From positions 62,001 to 126,000 of the forward strand of contig JABLXB010000001.1 of NCBI GenBank assembly GCA_013178305.1: a stretch of DNA of 64,000 nt, written 5' to 3'. The first letter of the stretch is position 1. Each line of letters starts with the position of its first letter. Below are positions 1 to 8,964 of the stretch, piece after piece. The notes beneath the pieces were generated by a model. That model saw only the letters and a list, made by a program, of their open reading frames with translations, ran no database searches and was not told the DNA's origin. This DNA comes from Bacillota bacterium (GTDB lineage Bacteria; Bacillota; Sulfobacillia; JABLXB01). Made by a program: the position numbers and the translations under genes.

Positions 1-468
1 GGAAGCGAGCTGGCTGAGAAGCAGGACGTGTGACCTGTTATCGACGGCGCCGAAGATGCAGATAAGCCATACCGGGTCGTTCACGCTGCCGAAGGGAACC
101 GGCTCAACGAGGACAGTGATGCTCACGCAGAGCCTTTGGACACCCTGCTCCGGCCTGGCATGAGCCAGAGCGACACCGGGGGCCACCACGATATAGGGGC
201 CCAAGGCCTCCACCATACCTATCATGGCGTGGACATACTCCGGAGTCACATCGCCGTTCCGGACTAGAGGTGACGAGGCAACCTTAAGAGCCTCACGCCA
301 GTCCCGGGCCAGGCGCCCAATCTGGACCCTGTCCTCAGTGAGCAGGGAAGGAAGCCCGTTCGTTGCCGGATCTGGCTCCGTAACCGGCCTGTCTTCTCTA
401 TTCAGAAAGGCCTCCTCCTCTGGCGAGACCCTCAAATCGGTGTCACCCCCGTTTTCCGCCAACCTCAT
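1..468 (-). CDS. PTS sugar transporter subunit IIA (partial, 3' end outside window)
   Basis: Cytoplasmic phosphocarrier domain of the fructose/mannitol/ascorbate IIA type, which passes phosphate from HPr to IIB. The visible 156 residues hold an acidic N-terminal stretch and then the domain, with the phosphorylatable His at about residue 104 in VALAHARPE, followed by VPFGSVNDPV. The same motif (VALPHARPE, then VNDPVDLVFAL) occurs in the C-terminal domain of the PRD regulator at 3853-5970, so the two are paralogous. The ATG at 468 overlaps the transketolase C stop by one base (TGATG), which indicates translational coupling. It is the last visible gene of the PTS operon; the C-terminus lies left of the window. 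Confidence 0.85.
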   Translation of the reverse strand, partial: MRLAENGGDTDLRVSPEEEAFLNREDRPVTEPDPATNGLPSLLTEDRVQIGRLARDWREALKVASSPLVRNGDVTPEYVHAMIGMVEALGPYIVVAPGVALAHARPEQGVQRLCVSITVLVEPVPFGSVNDPVWLICIFGAVDNRSHVLLLSQLAS

Positions 469-1397
469 CACCTGATCTTCAGGGCCCTCAACACCGCATC
501 CACGATGGCCTCCGAGGTAAGGCCGAGCGCCTGGTAGATCTCGTCGGCGGTACCCGTGTCTCCCAGGGCATCACCTGACGACACCCTGACTACGGGGACC
601 GGTTTCGTTCGCCCCACCAGCTCGGACACGAGGCACCCGAGCCCTCCGGCGGAGTTGTGATCCTCGGCCGTCACCACTGCGCGCCTCGAGCGGAGGTGCG
701 TAATGAGCAGGTCCTCGTCGAACGGTCTCAGGGTGTGGAAGGATATGACGCCTGTCGAAATACCGAGAATGTCGAGGTCCCCTGCCGCCTGGATCGACCG
801 TGAAACCATCATCCCCGTGGCGCAGATGACCGCGTCGGATCCTTCCTTGAGGACGCGCCCCTTCCCCAGGACGGCCTCAGGCCCCGCCTGCGGTGGAAGC
901 GCTTCCCGCGTTACGCGCAGGTAACATGGGCCTCTGTAATTGAGGATCTGGGGAAAGAGCTGGCGGAGCTCCAGTGGATCGCCCGGGTTGATTATGGCTA
1001 TCCCCGGCAAAGCCCTGAAACAGGCCAGATCGAAAAGGGCGTGGTGGGTCGCGCCATCCTTGCCGTTGGAGACGCCGGAATGGGTGCCGACGAGCTTCAC
1101 GTTCAGACCGGTGTAGGCGATGCTCTGCCTCACCTGATCGAGGCATCTCGAGTAGAACACGGAAAACGTGGCCGCCACGGGGATCTTCCCGCCCAGCGCC
1201 AGGCCGGCCGCGACCCCGATCAGGTTCTGTTCGGCGATCCCTACGTCGATGAACCTCTCCGGGAACTCGGCAGCAAAAGCAGCAGTCTTCGTGGAGCGTG
1301 AGAGGTCCGCATCCAGGACCACGAGGTTAGGCTCACTCCGCCCCGCTTCGCAAAGGCATTCGCCCAATACGTCCCTGAGCGACGACGCACCGATCAT
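468..1397 (-). CDS. Transketolase, C-terminal subunit
   Basis: Pyrimidine-binding plus C-terminal half of a split transketolase; with the N-terminal subunit it forms a TPP enzyme moving two-carbon units between sugar phosphates. The 309-residue product has the family features: DADLSRST near the start, the FIDVGIAEQN segment with the catalytic Glu that activates TPP, and THSGVSNGKDGATHH. The ATG at 1397 is preferred over the in-frame ATGs at 1427 and 1406. It gives an ATGA overlap with the N-subunit stop and has GGAGG about 10 bases upstream. Split transketolases often sit in PTS operons, where they probably process the incoming sugar phosphate; that role here is inferred. Confidence 0.9.
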   Translation of the reverse strand: MIGASSLRDVLGECLCEAGRSEPNLVVLDADLSRSTKTAAFAAEFPERFIDVGIAEQNLIGVAAGLALGGKIPVAATFSVFYSRCLDQVRQSIAYTGLNVKLVGTHSGVSNGKDGATHHALFDLACFRALPGIAIINPGDPLELRQLFPQILNYRGPCYLRVTREALPPQAGPEAVLGKGRVLKEGSDAVICATGMMVSRSIQAAGDLDILGISTGVISFHTLRPFDEDLLITHLRSRRAVVTAEDHNSAGGLGCLVSELVGRTKPVPVVRVSSGDALGDTGTADEIYQALGLTSEAIVDAVLRALKIR

Positions 1398-2170
1398 CTG
1401 CTCCATGCCTCCGTTGACCTCGCCCATTCCTCCGGCGTGAGGAGCCTGCTGTGGGACTCCACGGTGTTCTCGAACCCGTACACTCCCTTGCCCTTGACGG
1501 TGCGCGCGATCACCGCCACGGGGCGGTTCTCGTGCAGTGACTTCGCGCGGCAGAACGACTGAGCGAGGCCGCGCGCATCGTGCCCGTCCGCTTCCAGCAC
1601 CTCCCAGCGGAACGCTCTGAGCTTGTCGGCGAGGGGTTCCATGTCCAGTATGTGAGATGTGAAGCCATCCAGCTGCAGGCCGTTTCGATCGATGACCACC
1701 ACGAGATTATCGAGGCGCAGGTGAGCTGCGAAGGCGAAGGCCTCCCAGCACTGGCCTTCGTCGAGCTCGCCATCTCCCAGGATCGCGAAGATGGTCCCGC
1801 GCCGCCCATCCATACGGTAGGCGAGGGCGAGGCCGGCGGCCGCCGAAAACCCCTGGCCCAGGGAACCCGTCGAGAACTCGATCCCGGGCGTACTCCTCAT
1901 ATCCGGGTGCCCCTTGAGAATCCCCCCGAATTTCCGCAGGCGCGGCGCTTCGGACTCCGGGATGAGCCCACGGTCGATGAGCACCGCATAGAGGGCGGGG
2001 CAGCCATGTCCCTTTGACAGAATGACCCTGTCATGCTCGGGGTCCATAGTTGAATAGTACAGCGCGACGAGGATTTCGATCACCGACAGGGAACTACCGA
2101 GGTGCCCTGAACCCGCCCTCTGTACCATGTCGATCGTGGCGCGGCGGATGCGTCGGCAGATGTCTTCCAT
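1394..2170 (-). CDS. Transketolase, N-terminal subunit
   Basis: TPP diphosphate-binding half of a split transketolase. The 258 residues include GSGHLGSSLSVIEILVALYY, typical of the N-terminal domain, SKGHGCPALYA, and the TPP/Mg2+ motif GDGELDEGQCWEA. A GGGAGGT SD lies six bases upstream of the ATG. It follows the PTS IIC gene after a 106-base gap containing a GC-rich hairpin, and is coupled to the C subunit through ATGA. It probably acts on a pentose- or ketose-phosphate made by the adjacent PTS. Confidence 0.92.
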   Translation of the reverse strand: MEDICRRIRRATIDMVQRAGSGHLGSSLSVIEILVALYYSTMDPEHDRVILSKGHGCPALYAVLIDRGLIPESEAPRLRKFGGILKGHPDMRSTPGIEFSTGSLGQGFSAAAGLALAYRMDGRRGTIFAILGDGELDEGQCWEAFAFAAHLRLDNLVVVIDRNGLQLDGFTSHILDMEPLADKLRAFRWEVLEADGHDARGLAQSFCRAKSLHENRPVAVIARTVKGKGVYGFENTVESHSRLLTPEEWARSTEAWSR

Positions 2171-2225
2171 TTGCGACCTCCCGTCTGCGGCGTCCTGTCC
2201 GGACCCTCCTGCGGTTACAGCATCT

Positions 2226-2253
2226 GGGCCGGAGAGGCGGGCCCCTCCGGCCC
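2226..2253 (-). terminator. Intercistronic GC-rich hairpin between IIC and transketolase N
   Basis: GGGCCGGAG and CTCCGGCCC form a perfect 9-bp stem around a 10-base loop. There is no T-run after it on the minus strand, so it may be a partial terminator or an mRNA-stability element that separates high IIC expression from the transketolase genes. Confidence 0.4.
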
Positions 2254-2276
2254 CTTTCGATCCTACTATCCCGACC

Positions 2277-3545
2277 CTACTTGAACAGGCGCACGATATA
2301 CCCGACGGCGATACCGGTCATCAGGAAGTCCGAGTCCGAGAATGTCGTGTTCTTGTACCCGAGCTCTCCGAGCAGGCCCAGCAGCGCGATAGGGAGGAAC
2401 GAGATGATCACGCCGTGGACGAACGCGCCGATCATGGCGCCCTTCCGTCCCCCGGTAGCGTTCCCGAACACACCGGCGTTGGCTCCGCAAAAGAAGTGCG
2501 GAATGACGCCGGGGACGATGACAGTCCACCTGAGGGCCGCCTGGACTATCATGCTGACGATCCCGCCCAGGAAGCTGAAGAGGAACCCGATGAACACCGC
2601 CGTCGGGGCGTAGGGGTACACGACGGGGCAATCGAGGGCCGGCTTCGCGTTGGGCACCAACTTCATGGCGATACCGCGGAACGCGGGGATGATCTCCGCG
2701 ATGATCATCCTGACGCCGGCGAGTATCACATACACACCGGCCGCGAAGGTGAGGGCCTGCAGGAAGCTGAAAACGACCCAGTTCTGGCCTCCCGATAGTT
2801 GGGAGACCGCTTCCTGGCCGGCCACGGCGGAGACAACAACGAACAGGATGAACATAACCACTGCGATCGCCAGGGAGGTGTCCCTGAGGAAGGTTAGGTT
2901 TTCGGGGAGCTTCATGCTCTCCGTAGAGTCCTCCTTATTACCGAACCACTTGCCCACCACCGCTCCGACGACCGCGCCCACCGTGCTGAAGTGGCCAAAG
3001 GCGATGTCATCAGAGTCCGTGATCTTCCTCATGATCGGCTGGCCCACCGCGGGATACAGCACCATGGTGAACCCCAGCAGCAGCGCCCCAAGGATGACCA
3101 TGGGCCATCCCGTAACGCCCGCGCTGACGAAGATGGCCGCCAGCAGAACCGCCATGTAGAAGGTATGGTGGCCACTGAGGAAGATGTACTTCCACGGGGT
3201 GAACCTGGCGAACAGGATGTTCGCCACAAGACCCAGCGCCATAATGAGCGCGGTTTCACGGCCGTAGGTCTGGACGGCGATGGCGACGATGGATTCGTTG
3301 TGGGGCACTACGCCATGCACGCCAAATCCCTTCTGGAACAGGGTCCCGAACTTGTCGAGGGCCCCAACGGTCACTCCAGCGCCTGCTCCGAGGATGAGGT
3401 AACCCATGGTGGTCTTGAACGTGCCCGAGACGACCTGATGGAATGCTTTCTTCTGAAGGAGGAGTCCGACGAGCGCCGTGAGACCGATCAGGACTGCAGG
3501 TTGGCTCAGCACGTCGTGCAACAAAACTTTCCACAGGGTATCCAT
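2277..3545 (-). CDS. PTS transporter subunit IIC, ascorbate/galactitol (UlaA/SgaT-like) superfamily
   Basis: Multi-spanning membrane permease of 422 residues that moves a sugar across the membrane while it is phosphorylated by IIB. Many hydrophobic segments are interrupted by conserved-looking motifs (GHHTFYMAVLL, PHFFCGANAGVFGNATGGRKG). The architecture matches UlaA-type IIC proteins and not the glucose or mannose types. The ATG at 3545 has GGAGGTG eight bases upstream and is preferred over the upstream ATG at 3560. It lies between IIB and the transketolase genes. The substrate cannot be read from the sequence; a pentose, ascorbate-like acid or polyol is plausible given the transketolase. 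Confidence 0.88.
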   Translation of the reverse strand: MDTLWKVLLHDVLSQPAVLIGLTALVGLLLQKKAFHQVVSGTFKTTMGYLILGAGAGVTVGALDKFGTLFQKGFGVHGVVPHNESIVAIAVQTYGRETALIMALGLVANILFARFTPWKYIFLSGHHTFYMAVLLAAIFVSAGVTGWPMVILGALLLGFTMVLYPAVGQPIMRKITDSDDIAFGHFSTVGAVVGAVVGKWFGNKEDSTESMKLPENLTFLRDTSLAIAVVMFILFVVVSAVAGQEAVSQLSGGQNWVVFSFLQALTFAAGVYVILAGVRMIIAEIIPAFRGIAMKLVPNAKPALDCPVVYPYAPTAVFIGFLFSFLGGIVSMIVQAALRWTVIVPGVIPHFFCGANAGVFGNATGGRKGAMIGAFVHGVIISFLPIALLGLLGELGYKNTTFSDSDFLMTGIAVGYIVRLFK

Positions 3546-3596
3546 GGTACGCACCTCCATTCACGGTTGTAAGGGTACACGGAGCCGGACACGCAG

Positions 3597-3884
3597 TCAC
3601 GACTCTCCAGGCGGGGCGAACAGGTTTGCGATCTTATCCTTCACCTCCTTCTTGTCGAACAGGCTCCTCAGCGCCACTACGTGGGGGGCCTTGTCTTTGA
3701 TCTGCGGAAAGAGATCCATGGTCCCCACGATGATGTCGGGCTTGAGGCTCTTCGCGGACGCCAGGTCGGCGTGCGACACCTCGGCGTCGATCCCCAGCTC
3801 GCCAATCGCTTCCGCGATGTTCATTTCGACCAGAAGGCTCGAGCCGAGCCCGCTACCGCAGACTACCAGGATCCTCTTTTTCAT
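3597..3884 (-). CDS. PTS transporter subunit IIB (ascorbate/galactitol type)
   Basis: Small cytoplasmic phosphocarrier of 95 residues. The N-terminal KKRILVVCGSGLGSS contains the phosphorylated Cys in the P-loop-like turn typical of the lactose/galactitol/ascorbate IIB superfamily. It takes phosphate from IIA and passes it to the sugar on IIC. The ATG at 3884 is chosen, with GGTGGGGG just upstream; an in-frame GTG at 3896 sits inside that SD. The gene overlaps the 3' end of the regulator gene by 32 bases, so translation is probably coupled. Confidence 0.88.
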   Translation of the reverse strand: MKKRILVVCGSGLGSSLLVEMNIAEAIGELGIDAEVSHADLASAKSLKPDIIVGTMDLFPQIKDKAPHVVALRSLFDKKEVKDKIANLFAPPGES

Positions 3885-5970
3885 TCTGACCCCCACCTTT
3901 CATTCGACGACCAGGCGGACCGCCGCTCCCCGTCAGCAAAGCCGCAGCACCCTCGGGGGCTGATACCTGCCTGAGGCCGTTGAGCTTTGCAGGTGAATTG
4001 ACCACTGCTGCCAGTTCGGTCAGGGCCTTGAGGTGCGAAACGAGGTCGACGCTGCACAACGCGAATACAAGGTCCACCGGATCGTTAACCACGCTGCCGA
4101 AGGCCACGGGTTCCTTCAGGCGCACCATGCTCATACCCACGCCGGACACATCGTCCTCCGGACGCGCGTGCGGCAGGGCTACGCCGGGGGCAACCACAAT
4201 ATACGGGCCCAGTGTCTCGAGGAGCTCGACCATCCGGTCCACATACATGGGCAACGCCAGGCCCGCTTCCACTAGCAGGGTCCCTGCAATCCTGACGGCT
4301 TCCACCCGGGTACCACAGGGCGCGTCCAGCACGATCCGGCTTGGAGGCAGGGCCTCCGCAAGGGCGTTCGCAGCGCGGTGTCGAACTACCCTCGTCGCGT
4401 TGCCCTCCTGGCTACTCGCGTTTTCATGGGTGCTCCCCAGGAGACGATCGCGGAGGGTCTCGATGTCACGCTCGTCTACTATGGGTGGAACCATGATAAC
4501 CGGGGGACCCAGCGGTGGAAGGGGTACAGTCGAGACGATGTAGTCCACAGGGCCGGAACGCAGGATCTGGCCGAGTACATCCAGATGAGAAGCCACCTCG
4601 ACTATCTCTACTTCGGGGATGTGAGTGGCCACCATGCTTGCGAGTAGCTGCGCCGCCCCTATACCATTGCCACAGGCCAGGATCACGCGAATCCTCTTGT
4701 CCCTGGAGCGCCGGCGTTCAAGAGCGGCCCCGAGGTACATTGCGAGGTAGCCCACTTCATCATCCGGTACGGGCAGCCCGAACTTCTCCGCGAGGAGAGC
4801 GGAGCACTGCTTCGCTACGAAAAAGATGCCGGGATACTTGGACTTAATGTCTTCGAGCAGCGGATTTCTAAGGGGAAGCCCGAACCGGAGGCGCTCCGCT
4901 ATGGGAGCGAGGTGCAGCGCCAGGCCCAGTTGGAGTTCCCTGTCCTGCGCGAGCTGCACCCCGAGGAGGGATTCGGCAAGCACCACGAACCTCGAAGCAA
5001 GTGAAGATACCTCGGGATCGACCGGGGGGGCAATGTTCTGGCTCAACACAATGCCGGACCTACGAGAACTGAGGAATTGCACCGTGAAGTAACCGATTTC
5101 GTCCTCGGGGACCTTGATCGCGAGCGCATCCTTCAACTTCGCGGCCAGAATCGATGCCGCCTCGTGCTCGACAGTCCCCTGGAACAACAGTCGCTGCGAC
5201 TCAGGAATGGTAACGGTTTTCCCCCGACGGAATCTCCCGAGGAACACGGCCACGTGCCATACCACGCCGGACATGTCCGCAACGTCCAGGGGCAGGTTGC
5301 TGGCGCGGCATGCGCTGGCCACCGCAGCAAATACCTGGGGAAGCAGGTGGGCGTCCACCAGCTTCAAGATGGGGCGTACGTACGAGCCCGTTCGCAGCGA
5401 AAGTGGATCGCGCGATTCCAATGGAAGTACCCCGGGCTTGCGCCGTCCTCCCCACAAGGAATAGCCCTGAGTGGCCCTGGAGAGAATGTCCACCGCAAGA
5501 GAACGGATGGCCTGTTCGGAACCAGTGGCCACGCAGCCTTTGCCACGTATCCTTGAAAGCCGTACGCCCCGCGTCCGCAGGTATTCTTCGACTCCGTCCA
5601 TATCCTTCAAAACCGTATTCCTGCTAACCATCAATTTCCTGGCCACCTGGGCCGCGGTCAGAGGGCCTTTGTCTATCAGAGCGGCGATTATCAGATCTCG
5701 CCGTTCCGTCGCCGAGCAGACGTAATCATAGGAAGCCCGCTCTGAAACGGGTAAGGAATCTGGCAGGTTCAGGGGCTTCACCACGGTAACTCCAAGACGG
5801 GATCGCTTTTGAAGGCTTCCGCCCTTCGATCGAAGCCAGGCATCGATCGCAGCCAGGTCATATCGGGCGGTACGTTGACTGACTCGGAACCTTTGCGCAA
5901 GTTCCGAGATTTTCACCGGCTTGTAGCTTCCCAGAACGAAACACAGCATTGCTTGGCGTCTGGGAGTCAT
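3853..5970 (-). CDS. PRD-containing PTS-regulated transcription activator (MtlR/LicR type)
   Basis: Regulator of about 705 residues with two N-terminal HTH units (roughly 1-55 and 85-150, with TAAQVARKLMVSRNT), two PRD domains (about 200-310 and 325-425, with HLAPIAERLRFG), an EIIB-like domain (Cys near 433 in VILACGNGIGAAQ), and a C-terminal EIIA domain (His near 601 in VALPHARPE). Such proteins activate PTS operons, with activity set by phosphorylation of PRD, IIB-like and IIA-like sites. It is the first gene of the PTS operon and overlaps IIB. The start is uncertain: GTG at 5985 abuts AAAG and has no spacer, GTG at 5976 is well spaced, and ATG at 5970 is used here. Confidence 0.9.
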   Translation of the reverse strand: MTPRRQAMLCFVLGSYKPVKISELAQRFRVSQRTARYDLAAIDAWLRSKGGSLQKRSRLGVTVVKPLNLPDSLPVSERASYDYVCSATERRDLIIAALIDKGPLTAAQVARKLMVSRNTVLKDMDGVEEYLRTRGVRLSRIRGKGCVATGSEQAIRSLAVDILSRATQGYSLWGGRRKPGVLPLESRDPLSLRTGSYVRPILKLVDAHLLPQVFAAVASACRASNLPLDVADMSGVVWHVAVFLGRFRRGKTVTIPESQRLLFQGTVEHEAASILAAKLKDALAIKVPEDEIGYFTVQFLSSRRSGIVLSQNIAPPVDPEVSSLASRFVVLAESLLGVQLAQDRELQLGLALHLAPIAERLRFGLPLRNPLLEDIKSKYPGIFFVAKQCSALLAEKFGLPVPDDEVGYLAMYLGAALERRRSRDKRIRVILACGNGIGAAQLLASMVATHIPEVEIVEVASHLDVLGQILRSGPVDYIVSTVPLPPLGPPVIMVPPIVDERDIETLRDRLLGSTHENASSQEGNATRVVRHRAANALAEALPPSRIVLDAPCGTRVEAVRIAGTLLVEAGLALPMYVDRMVELLETLGPYIVVAPGVALPHARPEDDVSGVGMSMVRLKEPVAFGSVVNDPVDLVFALCSVDLVSHLKALTELAAVVNSPAKLNGLRQVSAPEGAAALLTGSGGPPGRRMKGGGQNEKEDPGSLR

Positions 5971-6129
5971 GGACACGATAATCACCTTTCGCAGGGCAAC
6001 CCAGTCTGATGGGCGGGGGTGCTATTCCCTAGCTTCGACTTTTCTGGGTTCCTCCCTCGCTAATTGTTCTCGTGCCCGCGCAAATTACGTAGGCTCGTCG
6101 ATACAAGAAATGGGCTTGCGGAGCGGACC

Positions 6130-6222
6130 CCTGGGGTAAAATGCCTGTCCAGCATGAAACGGGGGCAGTCCGGTACATTACAGGGTAGCGCCAGGTGCTG
6201 GCGTTATTTATATCTCAGGCGA
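6130..6222 (-). pseudogene. Decayed fragment of an Asp/Glu-racemase-family gene fused to the end of the iron-ADH gene
   Basis: Directly after the TGA of the alcohol dehydrogenase gene (6215-6217), the same frame reads DINNASTWRYPVMYRT. The intact racemase at 9605-10336 has DIGNASTWRYPVMYRT, which is 15 of 16 identical. The DNA matches over about 50 bases with several synonymous differences, so this is a diverged paralogue and not a recent copy. Homology fades upstream of about 6160; a stray match to the family's CMLDT region may lie near 6150. A deletion probably joined a lost racemase gene to the dehydrogenase 3' end. Confidence 0.65.
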
Positions 6223-7474
6223 TCGGTCGCAGCTCGCCATCCCACATGCTCTCGAACAGCTGGGAAGCCCCCCGTAGCGTCATCGGCCGGGGGTTGAACG
6301 GTCGCGGGTAATCCCTTACGAGATCCTCTGCATACAGGCTTACATCGGACGGCTTGACCCCCATCTCCTTCAATCTGCGCGGCATCCCGACCTCGCCCAG
6401 CAGGTCCTGAGTACGGCGGATTACGGCGAGAGCAGTATCGCCGCAATCGCCGGGCAGCCCTCCCTGGAGCCCTGCCGCCCCTGCCATATACTCGAGCTTC
6501 TCCCTGATGAACTCGATGTTGAACATGAGGGTGTAGGGTAAAGCGATCCCGCATCCGGCCCCGTGGCCGGTACCCAGGTGGTGGGTCAACACGTACGAGA
6601 TACTGTGCGCGTACAGCCCCCCGGTCCAGCTGTAAGACATCATGCCGAGTGCCGACGCCCAGGACATATAGTACCGGGCCTCGATGTCCGAACCGTCAGC
6701 GGTGGCGCGGGGCAGGTACTCGAAAACGAGCTCCACGGACTTGACGCTCAGGGCATCGCCGATCGGGTAGGCTTTTATGTGAGTGAGGCCCTCCACGGCG
6801 TGGGTGAGCGCGTCCAATCCGGTGCCGGCGGTCACTCCCGGGGGCATCGTGACGGTAAGGATGGGGTCGATCAGCGCCACGTCGGCGAAAAGCATGGGGT
6901 GCCCCGCGGACCGCTTCTTCCCCCCCACGATAAATACGAAGAACGGGCTGACCTCGCTGCCGGAGCCGGAGGTCGTGGGGATCATGATGGACGGGAGACC
7001 GGGTTTTTCGAACTGCCTCCCGCCTCCCGGCACGTAGTCAGTTATCGAGCCCGGATTCGTGACCAGCGCCGCCGCGGCCCTTGCCGTGTCCAGGGCGCTG
7101 CCGCCTCCGAGCCCGACTACGACGTCGAAGCCCCTATCCCTCAGCATCGCCGCGACCCTGTCGGGTGTCTCGGCCGGCGGTTCGGGCTGGACGTCGCTGA
7201 ACACGTCCACGCTGAACCCGCTCGACTCGAGCGCTGCCCTGACGAGGTCCGGGATCCCGATGGAGGTGACGTTCCGGCCCGTCACGATCAACGCCCGGCG
7301 GTCAGGCCCTCCGGACGACCGCACGATCTTCGCCGCCTCTTCCCCGCACTTCCTCGCGACCCCGCAGCCGAACAGGATCTTCCCGTCCGGCTTTGCGCCG
7401 GCCGTCTGCCACGTTAACGCGCACCTGAGCCTTTCGGGGGTCGCAGCAAGTATCTGTTCGTAATCGAAATCCAT
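6215..7474 (-). CDS. Iron-containing alcohol dehydrogenase (copy 1)
   Basis: Type III Fe-dependent alcohol dehydrogenase, 419 residues, catalysing NAD(P)-linked oxidation or reduction of an alcohol/aldehyde pair. It has the dinucleotide-binding GLGGGSALDTARA, the family PTTSGSGSEVSPF, GLDALTHAVE with metal-ligand Asp/His, and YAHSISYVLTHHLGTGHG supplying further His ligands. The SD is AGGAGAGG. It lies 17 bases after an obvious paralogue (7492-8712), with both ending in SMWDGxLRPIA, so the pair arose by tandem duplication. Substrate unknown; in this island it may reduce or oxidise an aldehyde released from the catabolised compound. Confidence 0.92.
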   Translation of the reverse strand: MDFDYEQILAATPERLRCALTWQTAGAKPDGKILFGCGVARKCGEEAAKIVRSSGGPDRRALIVTGRNVTSIGIPDLVRAALESSGFSVDVFSDVQPEPPAETPDRVAAMLRDRGFDVVVGLGGGSALDTARAAAALVTNPGSITDYVPGGGRQFEKPGLPSIMIPTTSGSGSEVSPFFVFIVGGKKRSAGHPMLFADVALIDPILTVTMPPGVTAGTGLDALTHAVEGLTHIKAYPIGDALSVKSVELVFEYLPRATADGSDIEARYYMSWASALGMMSYSWTGGLYAHSISYVLTHHLGTGHGAGCGIALPYTLMFNIEFIREKLEYMAGAAGLQGGLPGDCGDTALAVIRRTQDLLGEVGMPRRLKEMGVKPSDVSLYAEDLVRDYPRPFNPRPMTLRGASQLFESMWDGELRPIA

Positions 7475-7491
7475 TTATGATCCTCTCCTGG

Positions 7492-8712
7492 CTACGCTAT
7501 CGGCCTCAGCTGCCCATCCCACATGCTTTCGAATAGCTGCACAGCCTGTTCGAGATTCATGGGCCGGGGATTGAACGGCCTGTAGTACTTTTCAATGAGC
7601 TCCCTGGCATACAGCTCGATCGCTGATCGCTCGACTCCCATTTCCTTCAAGCCCTGCGGCAGGCCCACCTCGGCCAGAAGCTCCCACGAACGCCTGATCG
7701 CCGCCATGGGGGCGTCGCCCACAGCTTCCGGAACCCCTATCGCCTTCGCCATGTACTTAAGCTTATCGCGCACGAGGTCGATGTCGAACATGAGCGTGTA
7801 CGGCAGCGAGATGCCGCAGCCGAAACCGTGGCCAGCCTTCAGGAAATGCGTCAGCACGTACGACACGCTGTGTGCATAAAGGCCTCCGGTCCAGTTGTAG
7901 GACATCATCCCAAGGGATGATGCCCAGGACATGTAGTATCGCGCCTCGATATCACCGCCGTTCTTCGTCGCGCGGGGCAGGTACTTGAAGACGAGCTCGA
8001 TTGATTTCGCGCTGAGCGCATCGCCCATGGTGTACGCCTTTGGGTGAATGAGCCCTTCGACGGCGTGGCAGAGGGCATCCAGCCCGGTGCCTGCCGTTAT
8101 CGCGGGGGGCATGGTACTCGTAAGGATTGGGTCGATCAAAGCCACGTCCGCGAACAGCATCGCATGGCCAGCGAACACCTTCTTGCCGTCCTTACTGAAG
8201 ACGAACGAGTTGCTGACCTCGCTTCCGGTACCGGAAGTGGTAGGAATCAGGATCTTCGGCAGGCCGGGCGCCTCGAATGGCTTGCCGGTGACATAATCGA
8301 GGATCGGGCCGGGGTTGCCCGCTGCAATCGCGGCGGCCTTCGACGTGTCGATGGCGCTGCCTCCTCCTAACCCTATGACCACTCCATATGACCCTTTCCT
8401 GGCGACCTCGGCCGCAGCGTCCGCCACCTCAATCCGTGGTTCCGGCTCAACATCGCTGAATACAACCACCTTGAAGCCGCTGGCCTCGAGCGACCTAACC
8501 ACAACATCCGCGACCTTCAGGTCCACTACTGTCTTGTCCGTTACGACCAAGGCCTTCTCTTTGCCGAGCTTCGCGGCTTCGTCCCCAACGGCCTTGGCCA
8601 AACCGCAGCCGAACAGGATCTTACCATAAGGCTTCGTTCCCGCCGTCTGCCACGTGATAGTCCTCTTTAGACTGTCGCCTGTCTTACCAAGAATTGCGTC
8701 GTAGTCGAACAC
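7492..8712 (-). CDS. Iron-containing alcohol dehydrogenase (copy 2)
   Basis: 406-residue type III alcohol dehydrogenase, paralogous to the downstream copy along its whole length. Motifs are GLGGGSAIDTSKA for NAD(P) binding, PTTSGTGSEVSNSF, GLDALCHAVEGL and YAHSVSYVLTHFLKAGHG for the iron site. The start is GTG with GGAGG eight bases upstream. The upstream neighbours are a MoaD-like protein and a 4Fe-4S protein on the same strand, so these genes may be one transcript. Confidence 0.92.
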   Translation of the reverse strand: MFDYDAILGKTGDSLKRTITWQTAGTKPYGKILFGCGLAKAVGDEAAKLGKEKALVVTDKTVVDLKVADVVVRSLEASGFKVVVFSDVEPEPRIEVADAAAEVARKGSYGVVIGLGGGSAIDTSKAAAIAAGNPGPILDYVTGKPFEAPGLPKILIPTTSGTGSEVSNSFVFSKDGKKVFAGHAMLFADVALIDPILTSTMPPAITAGTGLDALCHAVEGLIHPKAYTMGDALSAKSIELVFKYLPRATKNGGDIEARYYMSWASSLGMMSYNWTGGLYAHSVSYVLTHFLKAGHGFGCGISLPYTLMFDIDLVRDKLKYMAKAIGVPEAVGDAPMAAIRRSWELLAEVGLPQGLKEMGVERSAIELYARELIEKYYRPFNPRPMNLEQAVQLFESMWDGQLRPIA

Positions 8713-8730
8713 TCCTAATTCCTCCTCCCC

Positions 8731-8964
8731 TCAGCCCCCGGTGATGTGGGTGAACAGGGTAACCCTGTCCAGCGGCCTGAGTACGGACTCATCCCCAACG
8801 ACGGAGTCGTTTACGGAGACCATCCAGAGATGCTCGGGCGAGACTCTGAAATGCCTGATCATCCCCACGACGGTGCACCCGTCGGGCACCTCGGCCTCGA
8901 CCTGCGTGCCGTCCGGGGGCAGGAAGTCGCTCAAGTTACCGTACGAACGAACAACTATCTTCAA
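8731..8964 (-). CDS. MoaD/ThiS-family sulfur-carrier-like protein
   Basis: 77-residue beta-grasp protein ending in the thiocarboxylate-forming Gly-Gly tail (FTHITGG), with VNDSVVGDESVLRPLDRVTLF typical of MoaD/ThiS folds. Family members donate sulfur for molybdopterin or thiamin synthesis; copies beside tungsten enzymes are common. No MoaE, ThiG or E1-like activating enzyme is in the window. The start is TTG with GGGTG upstream; no ATG or GTG fits the frame. It may serve cofactor supply for the AOR at 24063-25913, but that link is inference. Confidence 0.8.
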   Translation of the reverse strand: MKIVVRSYGNLSDFLPPDGTQVEAEVPDGCTVVGMIRHFRVSPEHLWMVSVNDSVVGDESVLRPLDRVTLFTHITGG

